Positions 44,366 to 54,420 of a stretch of DNA of 64,000 bases are shown piece after piece. The notes beneath the pieces were generated by a model. That model did no database searches. It had not been told where the DNA came from and saw nothing but the letters and a program-made list of their open reading frames with translations. Source of the DNA: Staphylococcus condimenti (lineage in GTDB: Bacteria; Bacillota; Bacilli; Staphylococcales; Staphylococcaceae). Positions within the stretch are counted from its first letter, which is position 1. Every line of letters starts with the position of its first letter. The translations under genes and the position numbers were made by a program. The DNA is taken from contig NZ_CP015114.1 of NCBI RefSeq assembly GCF_001618885.1, positions 62,001-126,000 of the forward strand, in the 5' to 3' direction.

Positions 44366-45322
44366 TTATTTTACTTCCTGTTTTTTCTTGAAATGCTGGC
44401 CTTGAGCAGAGTGACGTCTTGCGAGTTCAGCATCAATTGCATTGAGAACTTCCCATTTATTAACACTCCACATAGGTCCTACCATTAAATCAATAGGTCC
44501 ATCACCAGTAATACGATGGATAATCATTTCAGGTGGTATTACTTCTAATTGATCGCAAACAAGACTGACATATTCCTCTTGCGTCATAAATTCAAGCATA
44601 CCCTTTTCATATTGTTTGACCATTGGTGTCCCTTTTAATAAATGAAGTAAATGGATTTTTAAACCTTGTACATCCATTTGTGCAACTGTTTTTGCTGTTT
44701 CCATCATCATATCGTAATCTTCCCCAGGCAAACCATTGATGATATGAGAGCATACATTGATATTATGTTTTCTCAATTTTGCAACTCCATCATAATACGT
44801 TTGCATATCATGAGCGCGATTAATTAAATCAGAAGTTTCTTGGTGGACAGTTTGTAAACCAAGTTCCACCCATAAATAAGTACGTTTGTTCAAATCAGCT
44901 AGATATTCAACCACGTCATCGGGCAGACAGTCAGGTCGTGTACCTATTGATAAACCGACAACACCAGGTTCTTTTAATACAGGTTCAAATTTTTCTTTTA
45001 ATACTTCGACTGGAGCATGTGTATTTGTGAAAGCTTGGAAATAAGCGATATATTGTCCGTCATGCCATTTTTCATGCATTTTTTCTTTGATTTCTTTAAA
45101 TTGTACATCAATCGGATCTGCACGGTTGCCGGCGAAATCACCGCTTCCTGCTGCAGAACAAAAAGTACAACCTCCGTGTGCAACTGTACCATCGCGGTTC
45201 GGGCAGTCGAAACCGCCATCTAATGCAACTTTAAAAATTTTACGACCAAATTTATTTTTTAAATGGTAATTCCATGTATGGTAACGTTTATCTTCAAATG
45301 CATACGTAAAATATTGACCCAT
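44366..45322 (-). CDS. mnmL: Radical SAM protein YtqA/MnmL
   Basis: 318 residues. Cluster Cys residues C40, C52 and C55 (C-X11-C-X2-C) match the TIGR01212/YtqA radical SAM family. GLSIGTRPDCLPDDV and WVELGLQTVHQET are typical of the group. YtqA (MnmL) takes part, together with the methylase YtqB, in the wobble uridine modification of Gram-positive bacteria. The two genes lie head to tail with a 4-bp gap, so they form an operon. Confidence 0.85.
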   Translation of the reverse strand: MGQYFTYAFEDKRYHTWNYHLKNKFGRKIFKVALDGGFDCPNRDGTVAHGGCTFCSAAGSGDFAGNRADPIDVQFKEIKEKMHEKWHDGQYIAYFQAFTNTHAPVEVLKEKFEPVLKEPGVVGLSIGTRPDCLPDDVVEYLADLNKRTYLWVELGLQTVHQETSDLINRAHDMQTYYDGVAKLRKHNINVCSHIINGLPGEDYDMMMETAKTVAQMDVQGLKIHLLHLLKGTPMVKQYEKGMLEFMTQEEYVSLVCDQLEVIPPEMIIHRITGDGPIDLMVGPMWSVNKWEVLNAIDAELARRHSAQGQHFKKKQEVK

Positions 45323-45590
45323 ATGACATTTTCCTTTCTATAAATTAATCCATTGTAAGATTTTACCATAATTTAAGTACTTATGTTTGATGGGATTATG
45401 ATAAAAGGGTTTAATTACTCATGCAAGTGTAGTATTATTTACTAGTTGCAAAAAATCACATTTAACTTAATTGCTTTAATTTGAAATTTTCGGTGCGTTT
45501 AACTTTAGCGTATACGGAAATTTCTTTGATTTTTTAATGAAAAATTTGTCACGTATTTTCTATAAACAGACAGAAAGCGGGTGTTGCAAA
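45323..45590. other. Promoter and structured leader region of the MFS gene
   Basis: A promoter TTTAAT (45410-45415), 17 bp, TATTAT (45433-45438) points rightward. Its transcript would contain a stem GAAATTT (45483-45489) with AAATTTC (45518-45524), followed by a T-rich TTTGATTTTTTA. That is shaped like a terminator inside the leader, about 55 nt before the gene. It could be an attenuator. No known riboswitch was recognised. Confidence 0.4.
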
Positions 45591-46769
45591 ATGAACATGC
45601 CTAAAGAAGTATGGTGGCTTGTAATAGGTATGGCAATTAATATCACAGGTGCAAGCTTTTTATGGCCTTTAAATACAATTTATATGAGCCAAGAATTAGA
45701 TAAAAGTTTAACCACAGCTGGTGTGGTTTTAATGGTAAATTCACTAGGAATGGTAGTTGGCAACTTATTAGGAGGAACACTATTTGACAAATTAGGTGGA
45801 TTTAGAACTATTATGTTAGGAACCGTCGTTTGTTTATGTGCCACAACATTACTTAATTTCTTTCATGGGTGGCCATGGTATGCAGTATGGTTAGTAATGC
45901 TTGGATTTGGCGGCGGTATTATTATTCCAGCAATTTATGCAATGGCAGGTGTAGTTTGGCCGAACGGTGGACGCCAAACATTTAATGCGATTTATTTAGC
46001 TCAAAATATAGGAGTAGCATTTGGTGCAGCAATGGGCGGGTTTGTAGCAGAACTCAGTTTTAATTATATCTTTATTGCGAATTTATTGATGTACGTGTCT
46101 TTCTTTTTCGTAGCAGTGACACAATTCAATATCAAATATAAAGGTAAAGTCAAAATACCAGATACTAATGAATGGGCTGCTAAAAAGTATCGCAAACGTT
46201 TTATAGCACTGCTTTTACTTTGTGTAATGTTTGCTATTTGCTGGATAGCATATATTCAATGGGAAAGTACAATAGCTTCATTTACACAAGAATTAAATAT
46301 TTCGATGGGCCAATACAGTTTGCTTTGGACTGTAAATGGTATCATGATTTTGGTAGCACAACCTTTAATTTATCCAGTTATACGACTTTTAAAGGGCAAT
46401 TTGAAAATGCAGATGCTTGTAGGTATTTTTGTATTTATCTTATCTTTCTTTATTACAAGTTTTGCAGAGCAATTTTCAATATTTATGATCGGTATGATTA
46501 TTCTTACCCTAGGTGAGATGTTTGTTTGGCCAGCTGTGCCGACGATAGCAAATCAACTAGCACCGGAAGGTCGTCAAGGTTCATACCAAGGTATTGTTAA
46601 CTCTGCTTCGACAGTTGGTAAAGCTTTTGGGCCTTTAATTGGCGGTGTGTTGGTAGATACATTTAATATGCAAGTAATGTTTTTATCTATGATAGGATTA
46701 TTAGCGATTTCAATATTCTTCCTAATGATTTACGATAAAAATTTAGATAAAACAGAACTAAATAACTAA
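45591..46769 (+). CDS. MFS transporter (multidrug exporter type, YttB-like)
   Basis: 392 residues, about twelve membrane helices. The motif A segment NLLGGTLFDKLGGFRT (about 62-77) is typical of MFS proteins, and proline/glycine-rich LGFGGGIIIPAIYAMAG lies in helix 5. The family of drug exporters YttB is the best match; the substrate is not fixed. The start ATG 45591 is chosen because the alternative 45537 adds a non-membrane leader. The site upstream is weak (GAAAGCGGGTG). Confidence 0.8.
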   Translation: MNMPKEVWWLVIGMAINITGASFLWPLNTIYMSQELDKSLTTAGVVLMVNSLGMVVGNLLGGTLFDKLGGFRTIMLGTVVCLCATTLLNFFHGWPWYAVWLVMLGFGGGIIIPAIYAMAGVVWPNGGRQTFNAIYLAQNIGVAFGAAMGGFVAELSFNYIFIANLLMYVSFFFVAVTQFNIKYKGKVKIPDTNEWAAKKYRKRFIALLLLCVMFAICWIAYIQWESTIASFTQELNISMGQYSLLWTVNGIMILVAQPLIYPVIRLLKGNLKMQMLVGIFVFILSFFITSFAEQFSIFMIGMIILTLGEMFVWPAVPTIANQLAPEGRQGSYQGIVNSASTVGKAFGPLIGGVLVDTFNMQVMFLSMIGLLAISIFFLMIYDKNLDKTELNN

Positions 46770-46780
46770 ATAGAAAAAAT

Positions 46781-46822
46781 GAAACGTGCATTTCCTTTTT
46801 GAGGATGTGCACGTTTTTATTT
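46781..46822 (+). terminator. Terminator after the MFS gene
   Basis: Stem AACGTGCATTTCC with AGGATGTGCACGTT, then TTTTATTTT. Confidence 0.82.
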
Positions 46823-46988
46823 TATTAAAAAGACTGCAGTGATATTCAAAAGAAAAAAGCCATATAAGGATAATTAAATTAATCGTATAAATAAAGAACT
46901 GTTTCAAAGTATATCTGCCTTTGTATTTAATCATTAAAAATCACTTTTTAAATTAAGTGCATTGTCACAAACAATAACGTTAAGAGCT

Positions 46989-47017
46989 TGCATTTAAAGA
47001 GAGAATAAAATATAGTA
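46989..47017 (+). promoter_or_regulatory. leuS promoter
   Basis: -35 TTGCAT (46989-46994), 17-bp spacer, -10 TATAGT (47012-47017), placing the start near 47024, just before the T-box. Confidence 0.7.
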
Positions 47018-47023
47018 ATAGAT

Positions 47024-47237
47024 GTATATGGAGTAGTAGTTTAAAAACTCATAAAGAGAGCTGGTGGTCGGTGCGAACTAGCTGAGGCATTTAAATGAAC
47101 TTACCAACGAATAAATTTATGAATAATACAGCTCGAGCTATTATGGATGAGGTGCGTAGAAATACGAATGAAGGTGGTACCGCGGCAAATGTCGTCCTTC
47201 ATAAGACAAAATCATAATAGTTTGAGTTGTATTTTTT
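47024..47237 (+). promoter_or_regulatory. T-box leader of leuS
   Basis: Leader with the T-box stem I region (GGAGTAGTAGTTTAAAA at 47031), the AG-bulge/GGTCGGTGCGAAC distal part, and the T-box sequence AAGGTGGTACCGCG at 47171-47184. The specifier is probably CTT (47100-47102, Leu), in the frame GAACTTACC. An antiterminator ATGAAGG / CCTTCAT embraces the T-box. A 20-bp helix with several G-T pairs (47126-47145 with 47213-47232, then a T-run) is the likely terminator. Uncharged tRNA-Leu should allow read-through. Confidence 0.92.
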
Positions 47238-47257
47238 ATTGATTAGGAGGAAGCAAA

Positions 47258-49672
47258 GTGAGTTTTAATCATCAAGAAATTGAAAAGAAATGGCAAGATT
47301 ATTGGGCAGATTACAAAACGTTTAAAACAAATGATAATCTAGGTCAAAAGAAATTTTATGCTTTAGACATGTTCCCATATCCTTCAGGTGCTGGCTTGCA
47401 TGTAGGGCATCCAGAAGGATATACAGCTACAGATATTATTTCTCGTTATAAGCGTATGCAAGGATATAATGTTTTGCATCCGATGGGGTGGGATGCGTTT
47501 GGTTTGCCAGCAGAGCAATATGCATTGAATACTGGAAATAATCCTCGTGAATTTACAAACCAAAACATTCAAACGTTTAAACGTCAAATTCAAGAATTAG
47601 GTTTCAGTTACGATTGGGATCGTGAAGTAAATACTACAGATCCGGATTATTATAAATGGACACAATGGATTTTTATCCAATTATATAATAAAGGATTGGC
47701 TTATGTTGATGAAGTAGCAGTTAACTGGTGTCCAGAATTAAAAGCAGTTCTATCAAATGAAGAAGTCGTTGATGGCGTTTCAGAACGTGGCGGATATCCT
47801 GTATACCGCAGACCAATGCGCCAATGGGTTCTAAAAATTACTGAGTATGCTGATCGTTTACTCGAAGATTTAGATGATTTAGATTGGCCTGAATCTATCA
47901 AAGATATGCAACGTAACTGGATTGGACGATCAGAAGGGGCAAAGGTTGCTTTTGAAATTGAAGGACGTCCTGAAAAGATCGAAGTATTTACTACAAGACC
48001 AGATACAATTTATGGTGCATCATTTGCAGTGTTGAGTCCTGAACATGAACTTGTAAATGAAATCACAACACCAGAACATCAAGAAGAAGTCAAAGCTTAT
48101 CAAAAAGAAGCTTCAATGAAATCAGATTTAGAAAGAACAGATTTAGCAAAAGATAAATCTGGTGTATTCACAGGTGCTTATGCAATTAATCCTTTATCTG
48201 GCGAAAAATTACCGATTTGGATTGCTGATTATGTATTGTCTTCATATGGTACGGGTGCTGTAATGGCAGTACCTGCTCATGACGAACGTGATTATGAATT
48301 TGCTCAAAAATTTGATTTGCCGATTAAAGAAGTTATTGAAGGCGGAGATGTTTCAAAAGAAGCATATACAGGAGACGGTCCTCATATTAATTCAGGTGAT
48401 TTAGACGGATTAAATAATGAAGAAGCAATTTCACGCGCAATTCAGTTACTTGAAGAAAAAGGTGCCGGCGAGAAAAAAGTGAATTATAAATTACGTGACT
48501 GGTTATTCAGTCGTCAACGTTATTGGGGTGAACCAATTCCTATTATTCACTGGGAAGATGGAACAATGACAACTGTTCCTACAGATGAATTGCCTTTATT
48601 GCTCCCTGAGACAGATTCAATTGAACCATCTGGAACAGGTGAATCTCCTTTGGCGAATATCGATGAATTTGTGAATGTGGTTGATCCTGAAACAGGTATG
48701 AAAGGCCGTCGCGAAACAAATACAATGCCGCAATGGGCTGGAAGTTGCTGGTACTACTTGCGTTATATCGATCCGCATAATGAAGAAATGTTAGCAGACC
48801 CTGAAAAATTAAAACATTGGTTGCCAGTTGATTTATATATCGGCGGTGTGGAACACGCTGTTCTTCACTTGTTATATGCAAGATTTTGGCATAAAGTGCT
48901 TTATGATATGGGTGTCGTACCTACAAAAGAACCATTCCAAAAATTATTCAACCAAGGTATGATTTTGGGTGAAGGTAATGAAAAAATGAGTAAATCTCGC
49001 GGTAATGTCGTTAACCCTGATGATATTGTACGTTCACATGGTGCAGATACTTTAAGATTATATGAAATGTTCATGGGACCGCTTGATGCAGCAATTGCTT
49101 GGAGTGAAAAAGGTTTAGATGGTTCTCGTCGTTTCTTAGACCGTGTATGGAGATTACTTATTAATGAAGACGGTTCATTAACATCTAAAGTTGTTGATAC
49201 AGATGATAAATCATTGCAAAAAGTATACAACCAAACTGTTAAAAAAGTCACTGAAGACTTTGAAACATTGAACTTCAATACAGCTATCAGTCAATTAATG
49301 GTATTCATCAATGAAAGTTACAAAGCAGAACAATTATATAAACCGTATGTTGAAGGTTTTGTAAAAATGTTAGCACCGATTGCACCTCATTTAGGTGAAG
49401 AGCTATGGTCAAAACTTGGTCATGATGAAACTATCACATACCAACCTTGGCCTGATTATGATGAAGCATTCCTTGTAGACGATGAAGTAGAAATTGTAAT
49501 TCAAGTTAACGGTAAAGTAAGAGCAAAAGCATTTATCCCTAAAGATGCATCAAAAGAACAAATGGAAGACATTGCATTGACAAATGAAAATGTTAAATTA
49601 GATATTGGGGATAAAGACATTAAAAAAGTAATTGCCGTTCCTCAAAAATTAGTCAATATTGTTGCAAAATAA
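47258..49672 (+). CDS. leuS: Leucyl-tRNA synthetase
   Basis: 804 residues, class I synthetase. HVGH (48-51, HIGH variant) and EKMSKSRG (KMSKS at 576-580) form the ATP site. The CP1 editing domain spans about residues 220-400 with [10 protein letters not shown] and [12 protein letters not shown] start at 47258 with AGGAGG 9 nt upstream. The T-box leader responds to leucyl-tRNA charging. Full-length. Confidence 0.97.
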   Translation: MSFNHQEIEKKWQDYWADYKTFKTNDNLGQKKFYALDMFPYPSGAGLHVGHPEGYTATDIISRYKRMQGYNVLHPMGWDAFGLPAEQYALNTGNNPREFTNQNIQTFKRQIQELGFSYDWDREVNTTDPDYYKWTQWIFIQLYNKGLAYVDEVAVNWCPELKAVLSNEEVVDGVSERGGYPVYRRPMRQWVLKITEYADRLLEDLDDLDWPESIKDMQRNWIGRSEGAKVAFEIEGRPEKIEVFTTRPDTIYGASFAVLSPEHELVNEITTPEHQEEVKAYQKEASMKSDLERTDLAKDKSGVFTGAYAINPLSGEKLPIWIADYVLSSYGTGAVMAVPAHDERDYEFAQKFDLPIKEVIEGGDVSKEAYTGDGPHINSGDLDGLNNEEAISRAIQLLEEKGAGEKKVNYKLRDWLFSRQRYWGEPIPIIHWEDGTMTTVPTDELPLLLPETDSIEPSGTGESPLANIDEFVNVVDPETGMKGRRETNTMPQWAGSCWYYLRYIDPHNEEMLADPEKLKHWLPVDLYIGGVEHAVLHLLYARFWHKVLYDMGVVPTKEPFQKLFNQGMILGEGNEKMSKSRGNVVNPDDIVRSHGADTLRLYEMFMGPLDAAIAWSEKGLDGSRRFLDRVWRLLINEDGSLTSKVVDTDDKSLQKVYNQTVKKVTEDFETLNFNTAISQLMVFINESYKAEQLYKPYVEGFVKMLAPIAPHLGEELWSKLGHDETITYQPWPDYDEAFLVDDEVEIVIQVNGKVRAKAFIPKDASKEQMEDIALTNENVKLDIGDKDIKKVIAVPQKLVNIVAK

Positions 49673-49692
49673 TTAAGGAAGGGGAAATAAAA

Positions 49693-50010
49693 ATGGAATC
49701 TATTACTACGGATGAATTAAAAAAGAAAATGTTAGAACATTCACCGGTACATGTTGTGGACGTAAGAACAGATGAGGAAACTGCTACTGGCATCATTCCG
49801 AATGCCACAACAATTCCAATGGATCAAATTCCAGATCACTTAGATGATTTTAATACTAATGATACGTATTACTTTGTTTGCGCTGCAGGAGTCAGAAGCG
49901 GCAGAGTAGTCGAATATTTGAATCAACATAAACCTGAAGTGCATGCAGTGAATGTCGAAGGCGGCATGAAAGCATGGGGAGACGAAGGTCTAGAAATAGA
50001 TAGTATTTAA
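49693..50010 (+). CDS. Rhodanese-like single-domain protein
   Basis: 105 residues, one rhodanese domain. The active loop is in YFVCAAGVRSGRVVEYL, Cys near residue 63. VVDVRTDEETATGIIPNATTIP is the N-terminal CH2A-like motif. It probably carries persulfide sulfur between enzymes; the donor and acceptor are unknown. It follows leuS after 20 bp and may be co-transcribed. Ends at a terminator. Confidence 0.88.
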   Translation: MESITTDELKKKMLEHSPVHVVDVRTDEETATGIIPNATTIPMDQIPDHLDDFNTNDTYYFVCAAGVRSGRVVEYLNQHKPEVHAVNVEGGMKAWGDEGLEIDSI

Positions 50011-50019
50011 TTAAAATTT

Positions 50020-50057
50020 GAGCCGAGTCAGTTAACAACTGGCCCGGCTTATTTTTA
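50020..50057 (+). terminator. Terminator after the rhodanese gene
   Basis: Stem GAGCCG..CAGTT with AACTG..CGGCTT and a short loop, then ATTTTTAT. Confidence 0.78.
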
Positions 50058-50066
50058 TATTGCTTT

Positions 50067-51323
50067 TTAATTTTGACAGATACCAGCGTTCATTCCAGAA
50101 ACACGTCCTGTAACTAATGCACTAGTGATATTATATCCTCCAGTATAGCCATGGATATCTAAAACTTCACCGCATAAAAATAATCCAGGTGTTATTTTAG
50201 ACATCATTGTATGAGGCTCTATTTCTTTTATGGACACACCTCCGCCTGTGACAAATGCTTTTTCAATCGACAAGGTTCCATTGACTGTAAAAGTAAACGT
50301 TTTGAAAAGGTGTGCAATTTCAGCTATTTGTTGATTAGAAATATGATGGCCAGTTGTATCTTCTTCAACACCAGCTTGTTCTAAGATAAAGTTGAGATAA
50401 CGTTCTTCAATCATTCCGCGTAAACTATTCTTTATATATTTATCAGGGGTATCATGAATTTGTTTTTTGATGCGATTTTGTAATTCATTTTCTTTTTCAT
50501 CTGGAAATACATCCAATTGCATTTGGATTTCTTGTTTTTTCTGAGATTTTTGTTCTTTATATACAAACTGGCTGCATCTAAGCGCGCCAGGTCCACTTAC
50601 ACCAAAATGTGTAAAAAGCATATCCATACGATGTGTGATACGAGGTTTGCCGTTTTTTCTTAAAACAGATAATGAAACATCTTTTAGGCTCAAACCTTTT
50701 AATGTTTTTCTAATAATAAACGATTCTTTAGAAGTAATAGGCACTTCTGTAGGGAAAAGCTCTGTAATCGAATGGCCTAATCCTTTTGCGAATTTATATC
50801 CATCTCCAGTTGAACCGGTTTGGGGAACGCTTGTACCACCTGTAGCGATTACTACTGTTTTAGAAGTATACTCGTTGCCTTCAGCATCGGTGATGATAAA
50901 GAGATCGTCAGTCTTTTTGATATTTTTAATCGCTGTTTCTTCCAGTACTTCTACTTTATTTATGGATAATTCATTTATCAATGCATCAACGACATCCTGA
51001 GCACGATTCGAAACAGGAAACATTCGGCCATGATCTTCTTCTTTTAATTTAACGCCGCGTGATTCAAAAAATTCTATAATAGATTCATTATCAAATACTG
51101 AAAAGGGACTATAGAGGAATTTGCCATTTCCAGGTATATGGCGAATAATTTCATCGTAAGGCAGACGATTTGTAACGTTACAACGTCCGCCCCCAGATAT
51201 TTTTAATTTTCTGCCAAGACCTTTTTTCTTTTCTATTAGTAAAACTTTATCTGAATGTTGGCTTGCGGCAGCAGCAGACATCAAACCGCTAGGTCCTCCG
51301 CCGATAACTATTGTTTGATACAT
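50067..51323 (-). CDS. HI0933/YhiN-family flavoprotein
   Basis: 418 residues. FAD motif MYQTIVIGGGPSGLMSAAAA at the N-terminus, LGRKLKISGGGRCNVTN and VIATGGTSVPQTGSTGDGY are diagnostic of the HI0933/YhiN family, whose reaction is unknown. C-terminal GEVLDIHGYTGGYNI contacts the flavin. The family begins with MY..IVIGGGPSG, so ATG 51323 is preferred to the GTG at 51338. Faces murJ across a 280-bp divergent region. Confidence 0.82.
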   Translation of the reverse strand: MYQTIVIGGGPSGLMSAAAASQHSDKVLLIEKKKGLGRKLKISGGGRCNVTNRLPYDEIIRHIPGNGKFLYSPFSVFDNESIIEFFESRGVKLKEEDHGRMFPVSNRAQDVVDALINELSINKVEVLEETAIKNIKKTDDLFIITDAEGNEYTSKTVVIATGGTSVPQTGSTGDGYKFAKGLGHSITELFPTEVPITSKESFIIRKTLKGLSLKDVSLSVLRKNGKPRITHRMDMLFTHFGVSGPGALRCSQFVYKEQKSQKKQEIQMQLDVFPDEKENELQNRIKKQIHDTPDKYIKNSLRGMIEERYLNFILEQAGVEEDTTGHHISNQQIAEIAHLFKTFTFTVNGTLSIEKAFVTGGGVSIKEIEPHTMMSKITPGLFLCGEVLDIHGYTGGYNITSALVTGRVSGMNAGICQN

Positions 51324-51338
51324 GTTTAAATAATACAC

Positions 51339-51604
51339 AATCTTCCTTAAATCGTTGAATATGTGTATTGTGCCTCCTTTAAATTTGATTTTTATTATGA
51401 AAATGCGTTAACGTAAATTCTCGAATGTATAATTGATTTACTTTACTGTTATATTATGGCATAGTCAAAACTGTTGTTTAATTCTTTGAATTTTCATTTC
51501 TGTTAAGGCTATTTTAGGCTATAATACATATGAAAAAAAGTAGTTGCCAACAATTGTTGGTGGTAAAATATAATTAAATCTTAATATCAGATAGGAAGAG
51601 TGTC
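51339..51604. other. Divergent promoter region between the HI0933-type gene and murJ
   Basis: About 266 bp. It carries the murJ promoter (-10 TATAAT, 51520-51525) and a perfect dyad CCAACAATTGTTGG at 51547-51560, plus an inverted core CGTTAACG near 51407. No gene. Confidence 0.4.
51520..51560 (+). promoter_or_regulatory. murJ -10 region and downstream dyad
   Basis: TATAAT at 51520-51525, with only a poor -35. The perfect 14-bp palindrome CCAACAATTGTTGG (51547-51560) would lie within the 5' UTR at about +15 to +30. It may be an operator or an RNA hairpin. Confidence 0.45.
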
Positions 51605-53239
51605 ATGAATGAAAGTCAAGAACTAGTAAGAGGGACCTTTCTACTTACGCTAAGTATATTGATTACCAAAATACTTGGTGTACTCTTTATTATACCGTTC
51701 TATGCGATTATAGGTGGAGAAGAGAATTTGGCCCCGTTCAACTATGCATATGCGCCTTATAACATCGCAATTGCAGTGGCAACAGCTGGTGTACCATTAG
51801 CCGCTTCTAAATATGTTGCTAAGTACAATGCAATAGGGGCATATCATGTCAGTCAGAAATTATATCGCTCAAGTTTTATAGTGATGAGTATTACAGGTGT
51901 GTTAGGTTTTATTATTTTATATGCCTTATCACCAATGATTGCGTCAGTAACATTAGCACATAAATCTAATGTTGAAGGTGGTTGGACTGTCGCTGATATC
52001 ACTTGGATAATTAGAATTATCAGTATGGTAGTAATTTTCATCCCGCTGCTCGCTACTTGGCGCGGTGTATTCCAAGGTTATAAATCAATGGGACCTACTG
52101 CAGTTTCTGAAGTCACAGAACAAATCGCACGTATTATCTTTATTTTAGTAGGAAGCTATCTCGTTTTAAACGTTTTCCATGGTTCTGTTTTATTAGCCAA
52201 TGGTGTTGCAACATTTGCTGCAGCAATCGGTGCTATTGCGGGTATTTTGACCCTTTGGTATTATTGGCGAAAAAGAAAACCGTTTATGGATGAAATGACG
52301 GCATCAGATCATACTGGTATCGACGTACCTTATACAAAAATGTATAAAGAAATCATTTCTTATAGTATTCCGTTTGTCATCGTGAGTTTGAACTTCCCAT
52401 TATTTAACATCGTAGACCAATTAACACACAATAACGCATTAGATATTGCAGGGGTTCCTCAACAACTACACGATTACTTCTTTACAATTCTTAATATGAC
52501 AACGAATAAAATTGTAATGATTCCAACATCTTTAGCAGCAGGTTTTGCAATCAGCTTGATTCCATACATTACAAAGACATATGAATCAGGCCAATTGCAT
52601 GAAATGCATAGACAAATTCGTACGTCACTTGGGGTACTTATGTTTATTACAGTACCAGCAAGTTTAGGTATTATGGCACTTTCATCACCATTGTATACAG
52701 TATTCTACAGCTATAATGGTGACGGCAGTATGCTGCTATTTTATTATGCGCCAGTGGCTATATTAATTTCTCTATTAAGTATCACGGCTTCTATGCTGCA
52801 AGGTATCGATAAACAGAAATTAACGGTGTTTGTAATTGTTGCTGCAGTTGCTTTAAAAGCGTTATTAAATATTCCGCTAATAGTTGCATTCCATACAGCA
52901 GGAGCAATTTTAAGTACCGCTATTGCATTGTTGTTTGCAAATATCTGCAACTTCATTATTTTGAAAAAATATGCGAAATTTACATTTACAGAAACCTTGA
53001 TTCAATTTGCTAAAATATTCATTTATGGTTTCATTATGATGATCGGTGTTGAATTAACATTTTGGTTATTACAACTATTTATTTCGCCACAATCAAAAAT
53101 CGGCAGTTTAATCATTGTTGTTGCAGGAGTAATAGTCGGTATTGCCATTTATGGAGGTATCACATTGAAAACAAGATTAGCAGACCAATTCTTAGGAGAT
53201 TTACCTGGTAAAATTCGTAGAAAGTTAAGAATTTCATAA
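51605..53239 (+). CDS. murJ: MurJ-type lipid II flippase
   Basis: 544 residues, about fourteen membrane helices, a MATE/MOP-fold polysaccharide transporter of the YtgP type. The N-terminal GTFLLTLSILITKILGVLFIIPF and the KLYRSSFIVMS segment are typical. In S. aureus the YtgP homologue is the lipid II flippase for wall synthesis. The stop overlaps the next start by 1 bp (TAATG), so it is translationally coupled with the pseudouridine synthase gene. Confidence 0.88.
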   Translation: MNESQELVRGTFLLTLSILITKILGVLFIIPFYAIIGGEENLAPFNYAYAPYNIAIAVATAGVPLAASKYVAKYNAIGAYHVSQKLYRSSFIVMSITGVLGFIILYALSPMIASVTLAHKSNVEGGWTVADITWIIRIISMVVIFIPLLATWRGVFQGYKSMGPTAVSEVTEQIARIIFILVGSYLVLNVFHGSVLLANGVATFAAAIGAIAGILTLWYYWRKRKPFMDEMTASDHTGIDVPYTKMYKEIISYSIPFVIVSLNFPLFNIVDQLTHNNALDIAGVPQQLHDYFFTILNMTTNKIVMIPTSLAAGFAISLIPYITKTYESGQLHEMHRQIRTSLGVLMFITVPASLGIMALSSPLYTVFYSYNGDGSMLLFYYAPVAILISLLSITASMLQGIDKQKLTVFVIVAAVALKALLNIPLIVAFHTAGAILSTAIALLFANICNFIILKKYAKFTFTETLIQFAKIFIYGFIMMIGVELTFWLLQLFISPQSKIGSLIIVVAGVIVGIAIYGGITLKTRLADQFLGDLPGKIRRKLRIS

Positions 53240-53934
53240 TGCGGCTAGATAAATTTTTAGCTAATATGGGTGTCGGTACGCGAAGCGAAGTAAAACAATT
53301 ATTAAAGAAAAACCAGGTTCAAGTAAATGGCAAAAATGAAAAACAGAGTAAAGCACAAATCGATCCTCAGTCAGATGAAATTACTGTGAATGGAAATTTG
53401 ATAGAGTATGTTGATAAAGTCTACATTATGCTGAATAAGCCGGCAGGTTATATCTCTGCAACTGAAGATGATGAACAACCTACAATAGTCAGTTTGATTA
53501 AAGACTTTCAACATTTAAAAATTTTCCCAGTCGGGAGACTAGACAAAGATACTGAAGGGTTGATATTGTTAACCAACGATGGTCAATTTAATCATGACAT
53601 CATGAGCCCGAATAAGCATGTAACTAAAATTTATCGAGTAGAAGCAAAGCATTTTATATCAGATGATGATATCGAAAAATTTGCTGAGGGTATTGAATTA
53701 TCTGATGGAAAAACAAAACCAGCAAGACTAGAACGAACAGAAAATGAAAAAATAGTATCAGTTTCAATTCAAGAAGGCCGGTACCATCAAGTGAAAAGGA
53801 TGTTTCATGCCATCGATAATGAGGTACTGAATTTAAAGCGGGTTCAAATTGGAAAACTCAAACTGGATTCTAATCTTTCTAAAGGTTCTTATCGAGAACT
53901 TACAGAAGAAGAATTGGAATTGGTTAAACAATAA
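53239..53934 (+). CDS. RsuA/RluB-type pseudouridine synthase
   Basis: 231 residues. An N-terminal S4 RNA-binding domain (1-60, MRLDKFLANMGVGTRSEV) is followed by the catalytic domain with GRLDKDTEGLILLTNDG, the catalytic Asp being D102. It makes pseudouridine in rRNA; the target base (16S U516-like or a 23S position) is not clear. It starts at the last base of the murJ stop. Confidence 0.9.
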   Translation: MRLDKFLANMGVGTRSEVKQLLKKNQVQVNGKNEKQSKAQIDPQSDEITVNGNLIEYVDKVYIMLNKPAGYISATEDDEQPTIVSLIKDFQHLKIFPVGRLDKDTEGLILLTNDGQFNHDIMSPNKHVTKIYRVEAKHFISDDDIEKFAEGIELSDGKTKPARLERTENEKIVSVSIQEGRYHQVKRMFHAIDNEVLNLKRVQIGKLKLDSNLSKGSYRELTEEELELVKQ

Positions 53935-53952
53935 AAAGTGAAGGTGATAGTT

Positions 53953-54375
53953 ATGGCAAAATCAAGTAATTTTTTAAAGGCAGTTGTAGGTATCGGAGCA
54001 GCAGCTGCAGCAGTATTATTAACTAGAAAAGACAGCAGAGAAAAATTAAAAAATGAATATGATAAATATAAAGAGAACCCAGAATCTTATAAGCAAAACG
54101 CAAAAGATTTAGCTTCTCAAATCGCATCAAATGCATCTGAAACTTTTAACGAAGTTAAAGAAAATCCTAAAGGATATGCAGAAAAAGTAAAACAAGATCC
54201 TAAAGGATTTGTAAAAGAACAAAAAGACCGCTTCAGTAACGGCAATCAAGATGCGTCAGCACCAACTTTAGATGACGTAAAACAATCTGATGAACCAAGA
54301 CACAACATCAGAATTGTAACTGATGAAGATTTAAAGAATAATGAAAATAAATCTTCAGATAATGACAATAAATAA
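53953..54375 (+). CDS. YtxH-like general-stress protein
   Basis: 140 residues. A Gly/Ala-rich membrane helix at about 6-24 (LKAVVGIGAAAAAVLL) is followed by a charged helical region with repeats of NPESYKQNAKD, ENPKGYAEKVKQDPKGFVK, then a disordered acidic tail. GAAGGTGAT before ATG 53953 decides the start over GTG 53938. Similar proteins respond to stress in Firmicutes. It sits behind the pseudouridine synthase gene and ends at a terminator. Confidence 0.75.
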   Translation: MAKSSNFLKAVVGIGAAAAAVLLTRKDSREKLKNEYDKYKENPESYKQNAKDLASQIASNASETFNEVKENPKGYAEKVKQDPKGFVKEQKDRFSNGNQDASAPTLDDVKQSDEPRHNIRIVTDEDLKNNENKSSDNDNK

Positions 54376-54386
54376 TAAGATTTAAC

Positions 54387-54420
54387 AGCGCCTTAGTTTG
54401 ATTGCTAAGGCTCTTTTTTT
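54387..54420 (+). terminator. Terminator after the YtxH-like gene
   Basis: Stem AGCGCCTTAG / CTAAGGCTCT (one mismatch), then a T-run. Confidence 0.8.

Noticed and set aside
47024-47237. A small protein gene within the leuS leader
   Set aside because: The sequence is fully accounted for by the T-box and terminator; no frame with a ribosome site was found.
48901-49278. 125-codon minus-strand frame opposite leuS
   Set aside because: Antisense to the KMSKS and anticodon-binding part of leuS; no sign of selection on this frame.
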